A DNA stretch of 64,000 nt from Porodaedalea pini. Its lineage: Eukaryota; Basidiomycota; Agaricomycetes; Hymenochaetales; Hymenochaetaceae. Within the stretch, counting starts at the first letter, position 1, and each line of letters starts with the position of its first letter. A program made the position numbers and the translations under genes. The stretch lies in contig NBAY01000010.1 of the NCBI GenBank assembly GCA_002794775.1, positions 806,001-870,000 on the forward strand, in the 5' to 3' direction. The notes under the pieces are model-generated. The model saw only the letters and a list, made by a program, of their open reading frames with translations, did not search any database and had not been told where the DNA came from. Below, piece by piece: positions 56,153 to 64,000 of the stretch.

Positions 56153-56924
56153 GCAGGAAAATCTGGGGTTTTCCATGAGAGAGGAGCATATCACAGAGTG
56201 TTTAGTGGGGCTCATATAATTTCAGCCGGAAAAGCCTTACATGAATTGTAAATTCTCAATCAATCAAAATGTGCAGAAATTATGCTTTATGTATCTAAAA
56301 TTGATGTCCATCAAGAAATGTATTTCTGAACTCAGTGTCTACAATCTACTTTGCCAAAGGATAAGATAATTCTGGGATTCTGAATCTCCATTGTCCATAA
56401 ATAAAGAGAATGGTGGTTAATAGATTTAGAATCTGTAAAGTCTTGGACACAAAGGAAAGAGGCTCATTGGATTTAAAATCCACATAGACTCCTTGCATGA
56501 ATGGAAGATCTCTCTCAGATTTGGTATCTATGGCACATGATCAGCATAGATACCAAATCTGAGAGAGATCTTCCATTCATGCAAGGAGTCTATGTGGATT
56601 TTAAATCCAATGAGCCTCTTTCCTTTGTGTCCAAGACTTTACAGATTCTAAATCTATTAACCACCATTCTCTTTATTTATGGACAATGGAGATTCAGAAT
56701 CCCAGAATTATCTTATCCTTTGGCAAAGTAGATTGTAGACACTGAGTTCAGAAATACATTTCTTGATGGACATCAATTTTAGATACATAAAGCATAATTT
56801 CTGCACATTTTGATTGATTGAGAATTTACAATTCATGTAAGGCTTTTCCGGCCGAAATTATATGAGCCCCACTAAACACTCTGTGATATGCTCCTCTCTC
56901 ATGGAAAACCCCGGATTTTCCTGC
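56153..56924. repeat. 772-bp near-perfect palindrome (380-bp arms, 12-bp spacer)
   Basis: Arms 56153-56532 and 56545-56924 are inverted copies, identical at 378 of 380 positions by eye. The spacer is GCACATGATCAG. The two mismatches (56164/56913 and 56224/56853) are both CpG transitions. The arms are AT-rich and have no protein motif. On the left it abuts LINE ORF1, on the right a cysteine-rich frame. A transcript from either strand would fold into a long hairpin. I see no clear target duplication. Confidence 0.95.
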
Positions 56925-57161
56925 CGTGCATGAGCGGTTCTTTCGGACTACTGCGCAAACGGCGTCGTTGTGGTTGTAGGTCTTATCGCGACCACACTCG
57001 GTGCATAACTTGACTGACCCACTAACACAGGTGCGGCTGTGATAGGGATGGTCGGTATTACACTCCTCACATTTAGTGGGGTCCTTGGGATTAGCAAGGG
57101 AGCGAGTAGACTTGGTTTTATGAAGAGATGCTTTCGCCCTGGTCAGCATTCTGCTGTCCAT
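56925..57161 (-). CDS. Cysteine-rich frame truncated by the palindrome, unidentified
   Basis: About 80 codons before the palindrome boundary, with ATG at about 57161 or 57149: MLTRAKASLHKTKSTRSLA, KCEECNTDHPYHSRTC, KLCTECGRDKTYNHNDAVC, VVRKNRSC. Seven Cys and several His suggest a zinc-binding segment. It runs into the palindrome and stops there. It may be the 5' end of another transposon or of ORF1 of a LINE copy; I do not recognise the family. Confidence 0.35.
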
Positions 57162-57370
57162 AGCGTAAACGAGTTAGAAAGAAGATGTATCACAAAGTTC
57201 CCACGGTCGATGATGATGGTAGGAGGTTAAGTCATAAGTGAGTCTCAGGAAAGTTTCAGAGCGCGTCGCGTCCTCCTATCCACGGACCTTGTCTTTTCTC
57301 CGCCATTTTCTCCCTCTCTCTGAATGCCGCGCTGCGGTCACACCGCCCATATACTGTGCTAGCCACACCT

Positions 57371-58777
57371 ATGGCGAAGGCGGGGTTCTACGCAGTCGCG
57401 AAGGGGCGGGTTCCAGGCATATATTCATCCTGGTATGCATAGCACAAATATGTCGAGCTTCGTTCCGCAGTATTGAAGCTGACCGCAGTTGCACGCAGGG
57501 ATGACTGCGAGGAGCAAGTAAAGGGCTTCATAGGGGCGAAATATAAGAAGTTCAGGACCCTGCGCGAGGCAGAGGAGTTCGCTGGCATCTCGAGCTCAAC
57601 TTCCACCCCATATACTAGAAGAACTCTTCCTGTATCAAGTCCAATGTCTCGATCTCAGGTATCAGTAACTCATTCAACTTCAAAGCATGATTTATCTACA
57701 GGAGATGATGTGAATGAGGGAGAGTATGACGTCGTATACACAGACGGCGCATGCAAGGGCAACGGTCAGGCTGGCAGCGTTGCCGGCATAGGCGTCTGGT
57801 GGGGTCACGATGATCCAAGGTAAGAAGCTTTCTAAAGATTGCCTTCTCTCGAACTGACGCTCTCCACAGGAACATAGCAGAGCGCTGTCCTGGTGCCCAG
57901 ACGAATAACAGAGCGGAACTTATTGTACGTGTATATACTTGAACGGCTCTAATCATCATTCTCATAGGGCAATAGGCTATTGTACGCGTCCTTGAAGAAA
58001 CTGCCTCTTACGGCTGCCCACTCATGATCAAAACAGACTCCACTTATTCTATAAAATGTGTGTGCTATCTTATCCTGATCTCGTCTCTATCTTACACTTG
58101 CCTCGAGGCCTGCGAGATTGGCACCAAAACTGGGAGCGCCGGGGGTGGAAGACATCCACCGGCAAACCAGTGCTCAACGTCGGAATCATCCGTTACCTCC
58201 TCGCACTCCTTTGTTTGCGCCATGTTCAGGGTTTCCCTGTCAAGTTCGTCTATGTAAAGGGACATGCCGGCATCGTCGGCAACGAAGGAGCGGATACACA
58301 GGCAAACATGGGTGCTTGCCTTCCAGAGTCTCCAGAACGCAATTGGGACATTGAGCGTGCTCGCGTGGAGGATCTAATTACTGAGTTCAAAGACGGTGTA
58401 GAAGTTATGGATAAGGTATAGGTCTTTCATGTCAGATTTATCTTGTTTGCAGTATCTAAATCATGTTCTCTGTAGTCTGTGCAGGTCGAGATTGCAAGCG
58501 ACGACGAAAATCTCTGGAAGGAAGCTGGCGAATTAGACTTGGAAGCCCTGGACGCCCAGCAGCCTACAGAAATGGTGACTGCCACCACCGTCCTTGCCTC
58601 TGCGGACCTTTCAAGCCCATCTCGTGGCCCTCAACCTGATTTGGTCAATGGCGAAGATTATGTGCGTATATTCATCTACTACCTGCACTCAACGTATCTT
58701 ATCCTCCCTTATAGAGTGTCGACGACTTGCTGAGTCAGGATGAGCTTGCTGCAGAGCTGGCGGAGGCATTGCGTTGA
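57371..58777 (+). CDS. RNH1: Ribonuclease H1
   Basis: Cuts the RNA of RNA-DNA hybrids. Seven exons (57371-57432, 57499-57819, 57870-57924, 57976-58057, 58108-58415, 58485-58661, 58715-58777) join to 355 residues. N-terminal hybrid-binding domain: GFYAVAKGRVPGIYSSW, CEEQVKGFIGAKYKKF (residues 5-50). Ser/Thr-rich linker. Catalytic domain from about 105: VVYTDGACKGNGQAG (Asp), NNRAELIAIVRVLE (Glu), IKTDSTYSIKC (Asp), WKTSTGKPVLN, VKGHAGIVGNEGADTQA (His, Asp). All four carboxylates are present. The C-terminal extension ends SVDDLLSQDELAAELAEALR. The start was chosen because it directly precedes the hybrid-binding domain. Confidence 0.93.
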
Positions 58778-59188
58778 AGATGAAACTGCATCGTTTATAA
58801 TATGTGCGAGCCTCTTGTTCTCGTAACACTCGACTCCTTACTACGAAGAAACGCTTAAATCCATACGCCCCCAAAAATTATCACGGTATGCAATCCTCGA
58901 TATCAGGCTTATTCGATCACTACCAAATGCCTGAATAAGAGACGCCAGCCGAAGTAGAATGGTCGTCAGCTTTGTTCAAGCCATCCATTAAGAAGTTCAA
59001 GTTAGGACTGATAGATCACATTTTACTCTTGTGTTGTTTATTCGCCTAGCTTAAAGAACAAGTATCCGTCAGGACTAGTATCGAATTCGTATACACTCAG
59101 ATCGCTATTAGAAGACATAATACAGCTGCTTCTCGACTATTACAGCTACAAAGCAGGGGTGCTGCAAACATTCGATAACCACTTTCAT
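58778..59188. other. Convergent intergenic region, no gene seen
   Basis: 3' flanks of RNase H1 (plus) and HINT (minus). No motif-bearing frame. Confidence 0.5.
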
Positions 59189-59956
59189 TTATAGCTTGGA
59201 CTTCAGTTCCTCATGTAATGCCTTCAGATCGTCCATGTCTGCCTGCTTTGTGGGCCAACCGATGATCAAGCCTTGCTCGGGGCCGTTATCCAGCTCAGGC
59301 TTGGGTATTACATGGAAATGGACGTGCGGTACTTCCTGTAAGAGCAATGAGGAATGGTAGTTCAAGGAAATACAGATCACTTGCCTGATGTGCGGGTCTA
59401 CCGTTATTCTAAGGCATGGAGATGAGTCGATGGCGATAGAGGGGTGATATAAGGTGACTTTACCTGGAGGACGTTGTAATTCTCGCACCCGAGAGCCTTC
59501 GCGATCCTCTTTGATACGAGGAGCGTATCGGCCAAGTAAGCATCGTCCACGTCGACTAGCTTTTCTCCATGATCTGATAATGTTCATCTAAGCTATCGCC
59601 AAACGCTGTGCGGTTGTTTGGGCTCATTCCTACCTTTGGGTACGACCAGCGCGTGCCCGCGGGAGAGAGGTCCAATATCCAAGAATGAGAACCTTCGGCA
59701 GGAAAGCACGTCAGTACTAGTGCATATTTCACTGTAATATAGGTAAAACAACAAACGAGTAGTCAGTCTCGATGAGCTTGAAGCTCGGAATTTCGCCTGA
59801 GGATATTCAGAACAATCGACGGCTGAAACGAAACTCAGAGACTCACCTTTGATAATCTTGCAGAAGATGCAAGAAGCGACCGTTCTTTATATATGAGAAA
59901 TTATCAGTATAGTTTTGTAGCATTATAGTTATTGGTGACCTTGCTGTGGCTGCCAT
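59189..59956 (-). CDS. HNT1: HINT / HNT1, HIT-family purine nucleoside phosphoramidase
   Basis: Hydrolyses AMP-lysine-type phosphoramidates. ATG 59956; with six introns the product is 144 residues, the normal length. Sequence blocks: MAATARTVASCIFCKIIKG (Cys pair of the zinc-type HINT N-terminus), EIPSFKLIETDYSF, SFLDIGPLSRGHALVVPK, HGEKLVDVDDAYLADTLL, ALGCENYNVLQNNGRPAHQ and the active-site HIT motif EVPHVHFHVIPKP. C-terminus LKALHEELKSKL. One intron uses a GC donor (CAG|GCAAGT near 59383). The short first exon and the 55-nt first intron were chosen because they restore the frame to the Cys pair. Confidence 0.9.
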
Positions 59957-60062
59957 GATATAGGACTGAATTTCAAGTACTAGTTGAGCTTGACGTAGCT
60001 CAGTAGCAACCAGTACTAGTGCAATTCCGAGTCACCAGACGTCAGAGGCGGCCGAAGGCCAA

Positions 60063-62115
60063 ATGAGGAAGATTCTTCTCATCGGCGAGTTCTTGAGAAT
60101 CAAAATGCGTGCCACTCAAGTGAACGGACAACTCATCGACCAACGACTCCAAAGCGCTCTTTACGCCTATCCCTCTTCCTTCAACCCATCTAGTAGCACC
60201 TCGATTTCTTCAGACTATGAACCGCCCAGGTTTGTCTGGGTTTTAATGCGGATTTTTCAGGATTCTATTGACCAAAATCGTCAGGTCAACCTCCGCAACG
60301 TCCTCCGAATCTGGGACCGGCGCAGGGCCTCGGGGCGCCCTTTCGTGGTCCATTTCCACCAGCTGCTGCATTCGGAATGCCTTCAAGGAATGCACTTCAG
60401 CAGCAGGCTTTTCCGGGGATGCCTAATTCGCATAGAACGGCGGGACAAAGCATGGTCCTGCCTTCACCCAGTTTTCTGCAGCAGCGCGGCCAAGCAGCAT
60501 TTCCATTTGGAAGCGCAATTCAGCAGCCGCAATCCCAGCAACAGCACCTGCAATCCCATCAACAACCGCAGGCAACGTCGGTACTCGGTCAGCAGCTTCA
60601 GCAACAGCAACAGCAGTCCGCTTCCTCGACGATCGCGCCGCCGCCGCATCTTCCTACCCCGAATGTAGCAAATACGCAAGCAAATCAGCCGACGAACGAG
60701 GGCGCGCTGGATCCAAACGACTTCCCTGCGCTCGGCTCAGGGTCGGGAAATTTGAACGCGTCCACGAACAGCCCGGCAACTACATTAGCTTCGAGCTATG
60801 CGAGTCAAGCGGGGACAGGCGTCGCTCCGGGAAATGGGACAAATGGGCAAGGGCAGGGGCAGAACAACGCAGCGGCTGGGGTTAATACACAGACTCGAGA
60901 CTTCACCGCTGACGATTTCCCGGCTCTCGGGGGGCAGCCGACTTCGACGACGCAATCATCTCAAAATCAACAGGCTGCTCAGGACACTAGTCATCCACCC
61001 GGCCTAAATGGCTTTGAGCCCCGTCAAACCTTGCCTCCAGGCCTCCTCAATCTCAGCGGTACGCAACGGGGTGTAGCATCAGATGCGGATAAACGAACGA
61101 ATTCAAAGGTGAACACGTGGAATGGAACAAGTGCATCCTCTTCGGCTCATCAAAACGGCTCGTTACAACCTGGCCAGCAATTAAGCGCCCCACCAGGTGT
61201 CCCTTCCCCCTTTCAGCAGCAGTCGCAGCAACCACCGTTTGGTGCTGCTGAAGTGCCTATAGGATCGTCAGCACCGGTGAGCGCGACATCTGCAGCGCCT
61301 CAAACACCGGCACAGCAGATACTCATGTCTGCCGCCGATCGTTGGGGACTGTTGGGACTGTTAAGTGCTATCAAGAATGCGGATGCAGATCAAAATCTGC
61401 TTGCAATAGGTACGGACCTTGGAACAATGGGTCTAGACATGCAAAACCAAGGGTGCGTTTCGATTCCTTGTTTCCCTCCGTATGTTACTAACCATGTTTC
61501 AGATCCTTATTCTCGACGTTCATTACTCCATGGTCAGACTCGTCGGCGGCCCATACAGTTGAACCAGACTATCACCTTCCGCAATGCTATAGCGTGAATG
61601 CGCCTCCACCAGGACCCGCTAAGGCACAAGCCTTCAGCGAAGAGACTCTGTTCTACATGTTCTATGCTCATCCTCGAGACGCATTACAGGAAGTTGCCGC
61701 ACAGGAACTGTGAGTGGAGATTCATACTCTTTCATTCCTCTTTCTGACAGTTCGCTCTTACAGTCATACGAGAAATTGGCGCTTTAACAAAGAACTGCGA
61801 CTCTGGCTAACGAAGGAGACGGGCCGTCCTCGGCACTCGAAGACGATCGAGAACGGCGCGGGCGAACAGGGATACTTCACATACTGGGACCCAGACATGT
61901 GGGAGAAGGGACTAAAGGAGTTCACCGTCATGTACTCGGACCTTGAAAGCAAGGACACGCCGGCATTCGCGGGACCGACGTTGCAGCCGACAGCGCAGGG
62001 TCAGCAGCTCCAGGCAGGTGCAGCTCCCGTGACGTCGGTGGCTCAGCTCGCTCAGCAGTCGCAAGTAGTGCGCGGGAACTTCCCCGGACTCAATATGACG
62101 GCCGCAGCGATGTAG
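60063..62115 (+). CDS. NOT2: NOT2/CNOT2, CCR4-NOT deadenylase complex subunit
   Basis: Scaffold subunit of the CCR4-NOT complex (mRNA deadenylation, transcription control). Proline/glutamine-rich N-terminal half (FRGPFPPAAAFGMPSRNAL..., Q-runs) with two copies of a DPNDFPALG / ADDFPALGG motif typical of fungal NOT2. The NOT-box domain at the C-terminus begins near SAADRWGLLGLLSAIKNADA and continues LAIGTDLGTMGLDM, intron 61453-61502, LFSTFITPWSDSSA, FSEETLFYMFYAHPRDALQE, intron 61710-61763, HTRNWRFNKELRLWL and YFTYWDPDMWEKGLKEF. Stops at 62115. The 5' end is uncertain: ATG 60063 or 60104 opens a frame (RATQVNGQLIDQRLQSALYA) that needs an intron between about 60230 and 60330 to join, and I could not find a splice that fits. 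Confidence 0.88.
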
Positions 62116-62664
62116 GCTGCTTAGTTGAGTTTTCAAGGAAGACTTGGACGTCGGACTTCATCATTGGCACTGTCCAGACTCGTTTATCACTTTCTCCGTA
62201 TTCCCCTTGCATCTTCATAACTTCCTACCAGCTCTGTCCCACTATCCTTCCCTTTCTCTCTCCATCACTCGCTATCGTTTCTAATCTTCTCGTTACGTTC
62301 TGCCAATTGTTTGTTTTTATTATCGCGCTTTAGCAAGTTTGTACTATTTTTGAACAGCTGTTTGTGTTGTGCTATACCTTTCGCTGGAAGTATTGTGAGC
62401 TCTGGCAAGTAATTATCGATAGTACATGTACAGTATCTTGTGAGGCGCAAGCAGACCTCGTGGCAACTGTTTGCCTAAAATTGACAAAACGTGACTGAAG
62501 CGCGTAAACAAGATGCGACGCGATCAATCCACGTGACCGTATAGTGCTAACGGTGGCCTGACGCTGCCACAGCCCGCCTCTCGTTAGTACCAACACCCAC
62601 GACCGCATTAAACTCTAAAAGTGTGGAGGGGATACTATCAATGCTGTGAAATACCTCGAGCTGA
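62116..62664. other. NOT2 3' flank and RAD52 promoter region
   Basis: T-rich on the plus strand to about 62380, then no motif-bearing frame. The RAD52 promoter should lie within 62400-62660. Confidence 0.5.
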
Positions 62665-64000
62665 ATGTCCTCGTTGAGCGCCCATCTTCTTGAGCAGTAC
62701 TACACCTTCCATCAGTCGCGTGCGCCCTTTGGCCAACCTGTAAACCGTTCGCAACTAGCAACGAGCGGGCCAACGTCATACGCCCCAAGAATGCACGGCT
62801 CCTTTCCGCTGCAGCAGCCCTTCGTCGACCAGAGCATGACGTTGGCGGATACCTCGTCGTTCCACACGGACATGGCCGAGTCCACCGCACAGAAGATCGC
62901 AACGCTGCAGGCAAAGCTCGACAAAAAGCTCGGGCCTGAGTACATCTCGCAACGCCCTGGTCCCGGCGGTGGCATGAAGCTGACGTATGCGGAGGGGTGG
63001 AAGATCATCAACCTTGCAAACGAGGTCTTCGGCTTCAATGGATGGAGCTCAAGCGTCGTCAACTTGAACACGGACTTCATCGATTACAGCGAGGAGACGA
63101 AGAGGTATTCCGTTGGTGTGTCGGCTGTTATCAAAGTCACGCTCAAAGATGGTGTTTCTCATGAAGACGTTGGGTATGGAATGCTGGAGAACTCGAAGAG
63201 TAAGGGTGCGGCTCTCGATAAGGTGCCTTCTCATTTATGGATGGTGCGCCTAGTAAAATTAACAGTACTATTAGTGCAAGAAAGAGGCAGTGACGGACGG
63301 TGTCAAGCGAACTTTGCGCAATTTTGGAAATCTTCTCGGGAATTGCCTATACGACAAGCAGTATACACAGGAAATCGTCAAAATCAAGGTCCCTCCCGTA
63401 CGCATCTTTCTTTTGTGATCGGTATTCTTTGAGTCAGAACGTGACACGCGGGATCTAACAGCCGAAGTTCGATAAAAGTGCGCTGCATCGCCGACCAGAG
63501 TTCCAAGAAGGCAACTCTACGACAACCAACGTTCCTAATGCGTCAACTTCGAATGCATCTGCCTCCTCCTCCAATGTCAATGCTAGTTCCAGACCAGCTG
63601 CTCCTTTAATCATACCCAAGGCCATCGGAGTCAACTCATATTCAAATACCTCTGCTTCAAACACTAGCATCAGCAATACGAGCAAGCCAACAGATGCCGT
63701 ACCTGCGCATATACGCCCGAACGCGACGAGCACCCCTATACGCAAAAATACATCACCTCAGGGCGTCTCAGGGGTGCGCAAAAGTGGGATAGCCAACATA
63801 TCTCAAAAGTCTCAAGGAATTGCCAGCGCTGCCACCCTCCAAGCTTCGGATGCCAGGAATGCCACTTCTTCGTCCACCGCAACCCCTCATCAAACACAGC
63901 AGGCCAATAGAGGCCTGCCTGCAAAGCTACCATCTAAACCCGCGCCTAATCAACCATCGGAGGAGATCCACGGAGCGCCAAATGTATCAGTCGCACCGCA
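62665..64000 (+). CDS. RAD52: RAD52 recombination mediator, 5' part (runs off the right edge)
   Basis: Loads Rad51 on RPA-coated single strands and anneals complementary strands. ATG 62665; an N-terminal extension of about 70 residues, then the Rad52 core: [96 protein letters not shown], intron 63223-63274, [38 protein letters not shown], intron 63389-63461, [14 protein letters not shown]. This is the complete DNA-binding ring domain. The Ser/Asn/Thr-rich tail continues open to the window end, so the Rad51-binding C-terminus is not included. Confidence 0.93.

Noticed and set aside
56153..56924. Palindrome as a sequencing or assembly fold-back artefact
   Set aside because: Not excluded, but the two arm mismatches are CpG transitions matching the decay pattern elsewhere, and the flanks differ on the two sides; kept as a real feature.
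1..64000. CRISPR arrays, bacterial operons, rRNA or tRNA genes
   Set aside because: No regularly spaced direct repeats, no bacterial gene organisation, and no rRNA or cloverleaf-like sequence recognised by eye; a tRNA scan was not possible.

Overview
The window is nuclear DNA of a filamentous basidiomycete, most likely an Agaricomycete. Host genes carry many 45-70 nt spliceosomal introns. A TPR/F-box/LRR gene of the kind expanded in mushrooms is tandemly duplicated. The conserved single-copy genes (RPC9/RPC17, BUB2, NOT2, RAD52, HINT/HNT1, RNase H1, epsin Ent3, GH20 hexosaminidase) are fungal. I did not identify the species.

Layout, left to right. 1-2.9 kb: almost no recognisable coding sequence; a possible gene start at the left edge. 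2.9-9.3 kb: F-box region, a 2.4-2.6 kb tandem duplication holding one apparently intact gene and one copy killed by two single-base frameshifts, plus F-box/LRR debris. A 255-bp MITE sits in the second copy and the first copy preserves the empty site. 9.7-19.9 kb: a dead pogo/Fot1-like DNA transposon (TIRs and TA duplication visible) that carries an antisense WD40 fragment and was split by a complete 6.9-kb chromodomain Ty3/gypsy retrotransposon (gypsy-1). 19.9-24.3 kb: secreted GH20 beta-N-acetylhexosaminidase and an Ent3-type epsin, both on the minus strand. 25.1-33.0 kb: a Tc1-like DD34E transposon whose transposase reads through except where a second gypsy element (gypsy-2) interrupts it. 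33.4-41.5 kb: host genes for a divergent Ser/Thr kinase with a long Ser/Pro tail, Pol III subunit RPC9, an alpha/beta-hydrolase and the TBC-domain GAP BUB2. 41.7-56.9 kb: a decayed Tad1-like LINE on the minus strand, broken by a solo gypsy-1-family LTR (itself holding a 933-bp insertion) and by a third gypsy element (gypsy-3, with a 989-bp insertion in its left LTR), and ending at a 772-bp near-perfect palindrome. 57.4-64 kb: RNase H1, HINT, NOT2 and the 5' part of RAD52.

The most notable signals are in the retrotransposons. Both gypsy families have an 11-nt primer-binding site complementary to an 11-mer 33-35 nt downstream of the LTR TATA box, which is the Tf1-type self-priming arrangement. 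Both also have a -1 frameshift signal at the gag/pol junction: a slippery heptamer, a 5-7 nt spacer and a stem-loop. Every LTR-LTR difference I found in gypsy-1 (6) and gypsy-3 (10), and both mismatches between the palindrome arms, is a transition at a CpG. This points to methylation-driven decay. All three complete gypsy elements and the solo LTR inserted into older transposons, as expected for chromodomain-guided integration. All intron models and repeat comparisons were made by eye.
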